Shown here one piece after another: positions 10,411 to 20,527 of a stretch of 64,000 bases of DNA. Where the stretch lies: contig JAUCBJ010004552.1 of NCBI GenBank assembly GCA_032718475.1, forward strand, positions 1-64,000. Reading direction: 5' to 3'. Source of the DNA: Nemertoderma westbladi (lineage: Eukaryota; Xenacoelomorpha; Nemertodermatida; Nemertodermatidae). Position 1 is the stretch's first letter; the number at the start of each line of letters is the position of its first letter. The translations under genes and the position numbers were made by a program. The notes beneath the pieces were generated by a model. The model worked only from the letters and a program-made list of their open reading frames with translations. It was not told the origin of the DNA and did no database searches.

Positions 10411-11581
10411 CTTGGTACCCTGGAGTCGAAACAGTGGTACTTGTAGGCAGAGGCGTAGTAGTGGTAGCCTTGGTAACAACAACAACAACATTTCCACTAA
10501 TAGACCGTATGTCTTTCTTCCAGGGAATACTATCAACCTCATACCAATATCTTGCGCTGTCTTTCACAGTTACAATAAACGATAATATATTCTCTTCACC
10601 AACGAGTTCAACAATATCGTCAGCAGCTACTTTAAACCATTGAATCCGATTTTCGGGAATGCCTGCCTTAAATTCTGCAATAAGTGTCAAAGTAGAACCT
10701 TCTATTAATTCTAACGTATTGGGCGCTGGTTCATTACCCCCAGTGGTGATAACTAAATCGGTCGCTTGGTGACCTCCTTTGATAGTAACGCTACATTCCT
10801 TAACCCCACTGGACGCTATGTTTTTGGCTCTGCAAGTATAAGTTTGTTTGTCATACGATAAGGGATTGTCCTTTATACCAGGAAGGGTGAGTTTAAGAGT
10901 TGTCGCACTGGAATCAACCGATTTATCGAGAACAGTTCCATCATCTTTGACCCATTCAAAAAGACCATTATTTGGTATAGCAGTTTCAGCTGGAGGCGGC
11001 ACCCAACCAGTAGCTACGCATTCTAGGAAAGTTGAGGAAAGATGTTCATCAGAATCGAACATCACGTGACAATCGGCTTGGCCCAGAATGTTTTGTTGGT
11101 TGCAACCGCACCGTAAAGGAGGAGCTAACGGGTAACACTCTGCGAATGATTTAGTAGAGATCGTTGTCTCCCCGAAACCCCAATCGCAAAGGTAATGGGG
11201 GTACAAGTATTCATCCAAATTGATAAGTTTATCTACAGTAAAGGTTGCTGTGTTGGCTTCTCTGTCTAAAGTAACTGAACCCCTAGAGGTATTAGAGTCA
11301 TCCACGGTGCCCAGCTCGTCCAGTCTTAATATCGTTTTGGGTGAATCATTAGCGACCTGTATATTCAGACTAATATCGACCTTATTATTGTCCACTGTGA
11401 CCATGTCACCATAGTTACACACTACCTGGAGTTGATCGCCCTCTAACAGACAGTCTCGCAATGCAGGTAGTATCTTCTCCAAAGCACTAACTCCATGGCA
11501 ACTGTTCAGAATAACGAGAACAAATATCAAATTAAAGATAATCATATCAACATTAGATTTGGACAGATGTGATATAAACAT
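10411..11581 (-). CDS. Ig-domain secreted or membrane protein, 5' exon (member 1 of the Ig family)
   Basis: A 390-residue open exon. The ATG at 11581 is followed 12 codons later by a second Met that begins a better signal peptide (MIIFNLIFVLVILNSCHG). Three Ig-like modules follow: a distal one starting LEKILPALRDC, a central one with CGCNQQ, CVATGWVPPP and YTCRAKN, and a third ending YWYEVDSIPW, then a Thr-rich stalk (TTTTPLPTSTT). Reading on gives a stop after seven residues, but CCAAG|GTAACG at 10411/10410 is a good phase-1 donor, so the gene most likely splices to an exon at lower coordinates; the ZP exon at 9520 has the fitting phase. It is clearly homologous to the two genes at 44.8 and 47.6 kb, which have their own transmembrane helix and tail. 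Confidence 0.75.
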
Positions 11582-12340
11582 TATAATTTATTATTATTAG
11601 GAATTATATAATAGCCAAAATAAATATTCTAGTGAATATATAGTATGCAGGGTCTATATATAACTATACAACTTAACCTAACATCCTTTAAATATATTGA
11701 ATCTAAAGAATAAATTATTATAGAGCATTTATCAAAATACTTTCACTGTTAACTATAATGTAGGTATTTAAAGGTCAGTGAGCCGAAATCTTTACACATT
11801 CAATTGTATTATGTATTATCTAACGTGGTAATTATATACCTGCGGGTGACCAATTTTCTGAAAAGATTGCCAAAACTGAACAAAACATATTGTTATATCT
11901 ACATACAGTAGTTTCTGCATAACTGACTAACACCTTGGGCAGGTATGATTAACAGAAAATGTAGCCATAACGACAGTAGTTCAAGTGAAATATCTTTGTT
12001 TCAAAGACAATAAAAAGCCAAGAGGCATCTTTCCAAAAACATGGGTGTGGTCCATTTCAGCTACAATATACTTAATATATTTTATTATTGATCTTATATA
12101 TAATAAACAACCATAAAACCCTTCATCCTATAGGGTTACATGTACTGTAAAAATAACTAATATAAAATAATTAAATAACGTTGGTTATAATTGCTTTATA
12201 ATACCTACTATACTACAGACCTACTTTGCTAAGTGGACTATTAAAATCCACTTATACATGATGATATTATAATAATACCCCACAAACATAAATATGTTTG
12301 GTGTTTTTTCTTCCTTTTTTAAAGGCTTACCCAAGTCATC
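11582..12340. other. No gene seen
   Basis: AT-rich sequence upstream of the Ig exon. It should contain that gene's promoter, but I recognise no specific element, repeat or reading frame. Confidence 0.4.
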
Positions 12341-12344
12341 CCCC

Positions 12345-12690
12345 ATCCCCATGTACAAAGTCACACCCCACACCCATGTACAAAGTCACCCCCACCCCCT
12401 CATGTACAAAGTCACCCCCACCCCCTCATGTACAAAGTCACCCCCACCCCCCCATGTACAAAGTCACCCCCCCCCCATGTACAAAGTCACCCCCACCCCC
12501 ATGTACAAAGTCACACTCCACACCCATGTACAAAGTCACACCCCACACCCATGTACAAAGTCACCCCCACCCCCAAAGTCACCCCAAATCCCCATGTACG
12601 AAGTCACCCACCATCCCCATGTGCAAAGGCAGACCCCCATGTACAAAAGAAAAACAACGCAAACATGTACAAAGTCACCCCCCACACCCG
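12345..12690 (+). repeat. Irregular C-rich minisatellite (CATGTACAAAGTCACCCCC)
   Basis: About 14 degenerate units of roughly 20-26 bp with the core CATGTACAAAGTCACCCC and a variable C run. Open frames here (Thr/Pro/Lys-rich) are the repeat itself, differ between frames and are not supported as genes. Confidence 0.9.
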
Positions 12691-12733
12691 ATAGGATACC
12701 TGAAGGTTAACCTTTTCAGTACCATGGCGGCTC

Positions 12734-13783
12734 ACCCATGCTACTACTATTACTACTAGGATCGGCATGCTGCATTGCAGCTGCATTTTTAAGAATGCTG
12801 TGCCGGCTTATCGACAAAATTGCACCGCCACAACTCCCTATCACCCATGACATTTGCTAGATCATCCGCATCTTCAAGGCCAGTGTCCTTTAAGATGCGT
12901 CTCAAGAAAGTCATGGGCTGTCCACCATGCTTATTCACTCCATGAGGCTGCCAAAGTACAAGATTATGCACTGGCTGGTCCTCACGGTGAAAGCAATGTC
13001 CGCAAAGTGGAGGCGATTTTGTTCTAGTGTCAAGCTTGGGGGAACCAATGTGACACCTCCAATGTTATATAGTGTCTGGTTGGAGATGTGTGCATTGTAA
13101 TTGACACAATGAACCCGGCGTAGCATTCTTGTGAATGTGCCATCCAGAGATTTGGTGTCCTCAGCAGTTAGAGCCCAGCATGGACTCCCATAGAGGAGTA
13201 CTGGAACTACTGCTGCTCTAAATAATCGGACCTTAAGTTTCCGATTAATTATTGGTGACTTCCAAATCCTGGACAAGCCTATTTAAGGCTGCCCATGCAT
13301 TTCCCTTACGTATTCGAACGTCCTCACCTGACTTCCGGATCCATGATCCCAGGTAACAGAAGTCATCCACATGCTCAAGCATACCATCTTTTGAGCTTAT
13401 GCTCATCCGATCAGAGACTTGCTGAGGACTTTCAAAGTTAACTGTCAAAACTTTGGTCTTTCTGGAGTTAATAAAAAGACCAACACTAGAAGCAGCATGT
13501 TCTAATGAGCTGAGGAGCCGTTGGGGTCTCTCTAGTGATTCTGAGAGTACTCCTAAGTCATCAGCAAAGTCTAGATCAGTTAGGTACTTGGCAGGAGTTC
13601 CTCGACTTCTGGAGCCAGTAGGTGGAGTTATCATCACCCCATCATCATTATGATGATCTAAGGACATGCGTAGAACATAGTCAACCACAATTATGAACAA
13701 GAATGGTGCAATTGTGTCTCCCTGGAGGACGCCCCATATCACTTCAAATGGTTCTGTGTCACCGTCAACAGTAGACACAAATG
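12734..13783 (-). pseudogene. LINE copy 3, 5'-truncated
   Basis: The reverse strand encodes the LINE from the RT block GVLQGDTIAPFLF (preceded by [12 protein letters not shown]) through FADD to the C-terminal end ([15 protein letters not shown], stop), broken by at least two frameshifts near 13.26 and 12.95 kb. It ends in a (CTA)n tail at 12734-12752. The 5' truncation is at about 13783, beside an (AATC)n-like stretch. It shows the native C-terminus that the 37.9-kb copy loses by a premature stop. Confidence 0.9.
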
Positions 13784-14104
13784 TTCCATAATCAAATCAA
13801 ATCAAATCACAAATCACCCATGCGAGCCACGTCAATAGGCGTCTTGGCTCACATGAGCCATAGATTCGATATGAATCAATCGGTGATTAGTTGCTTGTGG
13901 GGCATAAGTGGCATATTTCAAATGTATCTGGCGCATAAGAAAAACTATAAAAAAATATATTTCAAAAACCTAAACCATGGTCGGTAGGCCTGCCTACCAA
14001 ACTGCCTGACAATTACAAATTGCATCCACCAAATTGTAGCCAATATACAGTAGTGCATTTCTGCATAGGACCTATTACATAGGATTGGTATGCTGTACAT
14101 ACGT

Positions 14105-14380
14105 TTTATAACCACTTCTGCACATTACCAAACAGCGATGTCTGACTCGCTTTTTAGGGTACCGTAACATTCAGAACTTATTTGATTTTTGACGGCCGTT
14201 TTGTGTTTTGGTTAGATTTAGTGGCCAAAGCGACATTAACTGCGGTTATTTTGTCGATGACGACTTTTTTTAACCATTATTGCACTTGATCAATTACTGA
14301 GGTCTGGCTTGCTGAACGGTACCGTCACATACAGAACATATTTGATTTTTAATGGCTGATTAGTATTTTGGTTTCCCCCT
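14105..14380 (+). repeat. Tandem duplication of about 165 bp, diverged
   Basis: Two related blocks share TGGCTTGCTGAACGGTACCGT-like and CATATTTGATTTTTAATGGC-like sequence, with an intervening unique segment. No coding role is visible. Confidence 0.45.
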
Positions 14381-14509
14381 TAAAAGGGTCTAACACACGA
14401 TTCGAAATAAACCAAATATATTTGATCATATGGCCATTTCGTGTATTAACATGATTAAGTAAAAATATGAATAACATACAGTAATAACTATTTACATACT
14501 TGTGTGTAA

Positions 14510-14625
14510 AGAAGTACAGTACTTTACTGTGTGATGATCCAAGTGGCTTTGTTACACGAACGAACGTTAGTGAGTGAGTGAAAATAAAGCCACGAGGATC
14601 AGAACACTGTAAAGTACTTTGCAAC
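14510..14625. repeat. Inverted-repeat (hairpin) element, with a partial copy at 41.13 kb
   Basis: TACTTTACTGTGTGATGATCC and GTGGCTTT are matched in reverse complement by AAAGCCACGAGGATCAGAAC and ACTGTAAAGTA about 70 bp on. The right arm plus flank (GTAAAGTACTTTGCAACA ... GTTTTATTCCA) recurs at 41126-41205. Confidence 0.6.
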
Positions 14626-14802
14626 AAGTATGTATGTAGTTTTATTCCAAAATGTTAACATTACGAAATGTTTGTACATATACATTATAAGTGATAGAAA
14701 CTGCACAAATGTTAGTTGCTGTATAAATAAATGTAAAAATGACATAAATTATGTGATAAAAAAGTTAGCTTATATTTTATTTATGGTGGCGTCTGCCAGA
14801 TA

Positions 14803-15430
14803 GGCTGCTTAGATGATGAAATTGTAATTCTAACTGCGATATAAAGTGTTACTTTATTATTAGGTGTAAATATAATAATAGATATGAATGAATATAATAG
14901 CATGCAGCTATACATACAAGATAGAGAAGTAAGTGACTCATATAAATTTGAGTCTATCAAAACTGCAATATCCAATTTGATTCAATAAAATCTCAAATCC
15001 CCACAATTCTCCAGAGAAGTATCACTGCTATATGTAAATTTTATTCTTATTGTACTTTTTTGTTGCTCAATTCTTTAATAAAACATTCAGCGATTTAGTA
15101 GTACAAAATAAATTGAACTGTAGTATTTTACAATATTGATTCTATAGTTACTGCTTCTAATTACTGTACTCTTCAACTCCTGATGCTTCCCTATATTCAA
15201 TGTTAAATAATTTAGTGTTCTAGAATATTTATTACATAACTAGAGAGCCGCTTAACAACATAAACCAATATTGGATATTGAGTTCCGTTTTGGAGTTCGC
15301 CTTGCAGACACTAAAGTTTCAATAACTTTTGAGTGCATGCATGGATTTTACTAAAATTACGTGCAAACCTTTTCTACGTCAATGCTCTTTGAACACATTT
15401 AATAAAATTTAAGAAATTCCACCAAAAATA
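14803..15430. other. No gene seen
   Basis: AT-rich unique sequence, with no repeat or convincing reading frame that I can support. Confidence 0.35.
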
Positions 15431-16545
15431 TTTTATTTTACTTTTTTCGCCGGGAAAAAATGCAAAATAAATGCAATCCTATGGTAGCACGAACTTAGTT
15501 CCAATCGCACATTTTCAAAGGCGAACTTAGTTCCAATTGAAACGAATTTAGTTCCAAAATAAATTTTACAAAGCGAACTTAGTTCCAATCGAGGCGAACT
15601 TAGTTCCAATCGCACATTTTCAAAGGCGAACTTAGTTCCAATTGAAACGAATTTAGTTCCAAAATAAATTTTACAAAGCGAACTTAGTTCCAATCGAGGC
15701 GAACTTAGTTCCAATCCCAGAATATCAAAACGAATTTAGTTCCAATGGAGGCGAATTTAATTCCTATGGGTACGAACTTAGTTCCAATGTTTCAATCGTG
15801 GGGATAGCCACGTAGTAGGCGAAGCCTATTGCGTATTGCCACTATTTGGGATGGGTCCGGGTCAACAATAAATTGTAAATAATTGTAAACCCTCCGTCAT
15901 TTTTAAAAACGAATTATTATTAATGAATTAAATGTATAATTACACATTTTGAAATATATATTAATAACGAGTATATTGATAGTGATTGACTGAGTCTGTA
16001 GTATTATATACTCAAGTCATGTACATTGTGCCATTTTCACATCAATTACAATATTTACCAGTTGTTTCAGTTTAGGTGGATGGGCGTTGTTTGGGTTAGA
16101 AGGTTGGGCGTAGTTTGGGTTAAGAACTTGGGCGTTACTTTTTACAATGAATTTCATTTAAATGATTAAATAGAAATTAATTTAATTGAATTGTTTGGGG
16201 TAAGATTGTTGGTTAGGAGGTTGGTCGTTATGGGTTAGTTATTTACAATTATTATTTACCCATCCACCTAATAGTGTCATTAAACAATTCTTCGCCAATT
16301 ACGTGGCTCGCCTCACACCTGAAACGTTGGAACTAAATTCGCATCCATTGGAACTAAATTCGTTTTCGTTTTTCTCCAGTTATTGGAACTAAGTTCGCCT
16401 AAATTGGAACTAAATTCGTTTCCATTGGAACTAAATTCGCATGAGGCTTGAATTGGAACTAAGTACGGGGAATCAATCCTATGGGTTACTTTTTTTCCCT
16501 AGGGAAAAAAGTGCAACTTTCTCCCGATTTTGGTCTAAATTTGAG
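15430..16545. mobile_element. Foldback-type element with inverted subterminal repeat arrays
   Basis: The left arm carries about a dozen copies of GCGAACTTAGTTCCAAT (15485-15795), including a tandemly doubled block of about 110 bp; the right arm carries the reverse complement, ATTGGAACTAAATTCGC (16325-16465). Outside the arrays, matching ends (GGGAAAAAA and AATCCTATGG on each side, inverted) give short terminal repeats. Inner sequences CCACGTAGTAGGCGAAGCC and GGCGTAGTTTGGGTTA-type repeats are non-coding. It is a non-autonomous element of unknown superfamily. Confidence 0.7.
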
Positions 16546-17042
16546 CGAAAAAGTAACAATTTAAGAATAAAATAAATTATGTAATACCATTCGGGTGAAC
16601 AATCGATAAAATGCTAAGTGTGGCTAAGTGTGGCTATGGCTATGGCTAAGTGTGGCTAATGGTTAGTTGGATACAAATAAATAAGTTAAAATAAGTAAAA
16701 ACAATTTCCGGTATTCGACGCGAATGATTTCTTTTAATCCCGCTTCATATTTAAAAGTAAAGAAAATGTAATGGGGCAGAAAGTGGAACCCGGGGAAGTT
16801 GCGGGGGTTTGTTGTTCCTCTTGCCCAGCCCATTCTCCAGACGGACCTAATAAAGACCAGTCGTTCGAGATAACAATAATATACCTCGCACCCACCCCTA
16901 AGGTCCTCTCCTCGAACATAATACACACATAAGACATTACAAACAGTAGGTGGGAGTATTTGTGTGATTCTTTCTTAGTAAAGATATCATTGGATTGTTT
17001 AAGTCTGATCGTGTTTGATCTTATGAGAGTGAGTGCTTCGGT

Positions 17043-17297
17043 GGGACAAGGGGCCCCCCCTGTACTCACTGGACGCAAATCCCATCTTGGCGAATTAATA
17101 TCCCGCCTCAATGTTAAATTCTCAATTTAGGGAAAGCAGCAGGTTACAGTGGCACGATATTTGAACCAAAACAATAAACTAAACACAATAGAACAGGTTA
17201 CAGTTTTATTTTTGAGAGTAATCAGCTGTTATTTGCGTCGAATTTCCCCTGGAGACGGATTAATTTTTATTGCGTCCAGTTTCCCCCCCTATCTGGA
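17043..17297 (-). mobile_element. MITE family B, copy 2
   Basis: Inverted relative to the copy at 3.8 kb. It shares ACTGGACGCAAATCCCAT, GGCGAATTAATATCCCGCC, the AGCAGGTTACAGTGGCAC core, AATCAGCTGTTATTTGCGTC and the CCCCCCTATCTGG end. The homopolymer runs are only about 6-7 bases here against up to 25 in copy 1. Confidence 0.75.
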
Positions 17298-17459
17298 TTC
17301 CGGAAGTTATACGTCGCCTAGATACCATCACAAATACCGGTAGTCATGTAAATAGAGAATCGATGTAGCGACCCAATGTATTTCGGATTTGATTGTTGGT
17401 GCGGGTCGTTTGAGTCTGACTCATTCTGAGGTCCGGTAAAGTATCTGCGGCGGAGAAAG

Positions 17460-19043
17460 CCGACAAGTGAGATCCGACAAGTGAGATCCGACAAGTGAGA
17501 TCCGACAAGTGAGATCTGACAAGTAAGATCCGACAAGTGAGATCCGACAAGTAAGATCCGACAAGTGAGATCCGACAAGTGAGATCCGACAAGTGAGATC
17601 CGACAAGTGAGATCCGACAAGTGAGATCCGACAAGTAAGATCCGACAAGTAAGATCCGACAAGTGAGATCCGACAAGTGAGATCCGACAAGTGAGATCCG
17701 ACAAGTGAGATCCGACAAGTGAGATCCGACAAGTGAGATCCGACAAGTGAGATCCGACCAGTAAGATCCGATAAGTGAGATCCGACAAGTGAGATCCGAC
17801 AAGTGAGATCCGACAAGTAAGATCCGACAAGTGAGATCCGACAAGTGAGATCCGACAAGTGAGATCCGACAAGTGAGATCCGACAAGTGAGATCCGACAA
17901 GTGAGATCCGACAAGTGAGATCCGACAAGTGAGATCCGACAAGTAAGATCCGATAAGTGAGATCCGACAAGTGAGATCCGACAAGTGAGATCCGACAAGT
18001 GAGATCCGACAAGTGAGATCCGACAAGTGAGATCCGACAAGTAAGATCCGATAAGTGAGATCCGACAAGTGAGATCCGACAAGTGAGATCCGACAAGTAA
18101 GATCCGATAAGTGAGATCCGACAAGTGAGATCCGACAAGTGAGATCCAACAAGTAAGATCCGATAAGTGAAATCCGACAAGTGATATCCGACAAGTGAGA
18201 TCCGACAAGTAAGATCCGATAAGTGAGATCCGACAAGTGAGATCCGACAAGTGAGATCCGACAAGTGAGATCCGACAAGTAAGATCCGATAAGTGAGATC
18301 CGACAAGTGAGATCCGACAAGTGAGATCCGACAAGTAAGATCCGATAAGTGAGATCCGACAAGTGAGATCCGACAAGTGAGATCTGACAAGTAAGATCCG
18401 ACAAGTGAGATCCGACAAGTAAGATCCGACAAGTGAGATCCGACAAGTGAGATCCGACAAGTGAGATCCGACAAGTGAGATCCGACAAGTGAGATCCGAC
18501 AAGTAAGATCCGACAAGTGAGATCCGACAAGTGAGATCCGACAAGTGAGATCCGACAAGTGAGATCCGACAAGTGAGATCCGACAAGTGAGATCCGACAA
18601 GTGAGATCCGACAAGTGAGATCCGACAAGTAAGATCCGATAAGTGAGATCCGACAAGTGAGATCCGACAAGTGAGATCCGACAAGTAAGATCCGACAAGT
18701 GAGATCCGACAAGTGAGATCCGACAAGTGAGATCCGACAAGTGAGATCCGACAAGTGAGATCCGACAAGTGAGATCCGACAAGTGAGATCCGACAAGTGA
18801 GATCCGACAAGTAAGATCCGATAAGCGAGATCCGACAAGTGAGATCCGACAAGTGAGATCCGACAAGTGAGATCCGACAAGTGAGATCCGACAAGTAAGA
18901 TCCGATAAGTGAGATCCGACAAGTGAGATCCGACAAGTGAGATCCGACAAGTAAGATCCGACAAGTGAGATCCGACAAGTGAGATCCGACAAGTGAGATC
19001 CGACAAGTGAGATCCGACAAGTGAGATCCGACAAGTGAGATCC
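17460..19043 (+). repeat. 14-bp minisatellite, about 113 copies
   Basis: The unit is GACAAGTGAGATCC, with recurrent variants (GTAAG for GTGAG, GATAAG for GACAAG). Because 14 is not a multiple of three and the unit has no stop on the reverse strand, all three reverse frames stay open (540-600 codons) and all encode the same 14-residue repeat. I do not call a gene. Confidence 0.97.
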
Positions 19044-19138
19044 CACTGAAGTGATTATATGTGTCCCCTATGGTAAACATTGGCGCAGAAATCTCGCAAT
19101 CAAGCACTACATACCATCTCTGGTTCACTCGCATTGAG

Positions 19139-19446
19139 GTTAAGCCCGTTTCCGCGCTGCTTTTTTATGTGCGGTATTCTGAGTTTTTCCTTAAGCTTTT
19201 TATTGAGCTTTTTTTGTTTCAAACTTGTTACGCCTTTTCTAACGTTCTGTTAAAATTATGATATAGTAAGAATGTTCTAGGATTAGATAATTATGATATT
19301 CGCCCAACTTTTTTTTAGCTTTATTCTATATTTTAGGTTTTAGCATTGGAAAACTCTCAGATTCATCTTGAAGCAATGAATTTCTAGAAATTGTTTTAAC
19401 TAAAAAAAATCTTGAAATAAAGCAACGCGGAAACGGGCCTTAAGCA
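19139..19446. mobile_element. MITE flanked by TTAA (piggyBac-like)
   Basis: The left end TTAAGCCCGTTTCCGCGCTGC and the right end GCAACGCGGAAACGGGCCTTAA are inverted repeats that abut TTAA on each side, the target site used by piggyBac elements. About 300 bp, non-coding. Confidence 0.65.
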
Positions 19447-20317
19447 TAATTAAATTTGGGGTCCCTCGCTGTTTAATGTTTTTATGTTTTTACAAAATAA
19501 AGTACAATTATTACAACGCGATTTCAGTAAATCGACTAATATATATTCACTGTATATATTATGTGACCGGCAGCAAAATAGTTATAATTCAATATACGGA
19601 ATATAAACTGCACCGTAAAAAACTAATTAAAGTAAAATGAAATGTTTGTGCATCGCGAATATAAAATTATTATTTACAATTAGAAAAAAGGCAAAACCAA
19701 ATTATTAATAAATAGAAATGGCGTGGGGGGTGGGGTGGGGGGGGGGGGGGGTTACTAAACTATAATTAATTAATTAAACTATTAATATTTAGGTTAACAG
19801 AGAGATATTCAACCCTACACCCAATTGCATCAAATGCAATCAAACCAAAACCTTATATTTGAAAACTGAAATATAAAGCAAAAAGTCGCTACCAACCAAA
19901 ACACTAAGCTACAGTAAACAACTAGCACCCAAACGCGACCACTAAGCTATGATAGCTAACACAGCTAAATCTAGCACAAATTAACGAAACAATTAATTAA
20001 TTAATTACTCTTTATGTTCCACGACGCGGGGATTAAACACATTAGCACAAATACACAAAAAAAACATAATTTAATTCTAGAAAATTTGCAAACTATAAAT
20101 AACAACTGGAATATAAACAAAATTCCAATATATTCTTTGTTTAAAAACAATTTACTAATACAAGGGAGCCACATAGGAGTGATAGAGTACAGTAAAAGCG
20201 GCTTGTTTCAAAGTTAATCTACATGGAACTGAATGTAATAAGATAAAAAAAAACAAAGACAAAAAAATTGAATCCAAATCCGATACAAATTCTACTTTGC
20301 TCAGATCGCAAACTAAA
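19447..20317. other. Downstream flank and probable 3' UTR of the PHKA-like gene
   Basis: AT-rich sequence after the PHKA stop codon at 20318 on the reverse strand. It contains a 15-bp G run (19737-19751) but no gene. I could not identify a definite polyadenylation site. Confidence 0.35.
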
Positions 20318-20527
20318 TCAACTCAAACAGCATTCCGGTATGGACTCATGGGGTAATATCAATTTAGCAACCGCTTTCGACATATATACCATTGTTCCGT
20401 AACGGCCGCTAGGGGCGCTATCATAAAAGTGCTCGCAGATACCGCAGGTGCCGTCGCACGGGGCACAGCCATCAACCTCCCTGGACGGTATAACACAACA
20501 CATTGTAGCTGCTCCCTCCAGTTCGCT
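20318..20527 (-). CDS. PHKA: PHKA last exon (C-terminus, CaaX box CCLS)
   Basis: The acceptor is TTTACAG|AGC, phase 0, 70 codons including TGA. It encodes [19 protein letters not shown] and ends PECCLS. The stretch before CGICEH is not conserved with my memory of other PHKA proteins. Confidence 0.9.
   Translation of the reverse strand, partial: SELEGAATMCCVIPSREVDGCAPCDGTCGICEHFYDSAPSGRYGTMVYMSKAVAKLILPHESIPECCLS

Noticed and set aside
12294-12759. Thr/Pro/Lys-rich open frames
   Set aside because: Degenerate C-rich minisatellite; frame-independent composition and no start context or homology.
16663-17111. Possible exon (reverse strand, two overlapping open frames in a GC-richer patch)
   Set aside because: Two frames are open, part overlaps a MITE and no recognisable protein family or clear splice pair is present.
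17318-19134. Three long reverse-strand open frames (541-596 codons)
   Set aside because: They are the 14-bp array read in three frames, all giving the same repeat peptide; no domain, signal or splice evidence.
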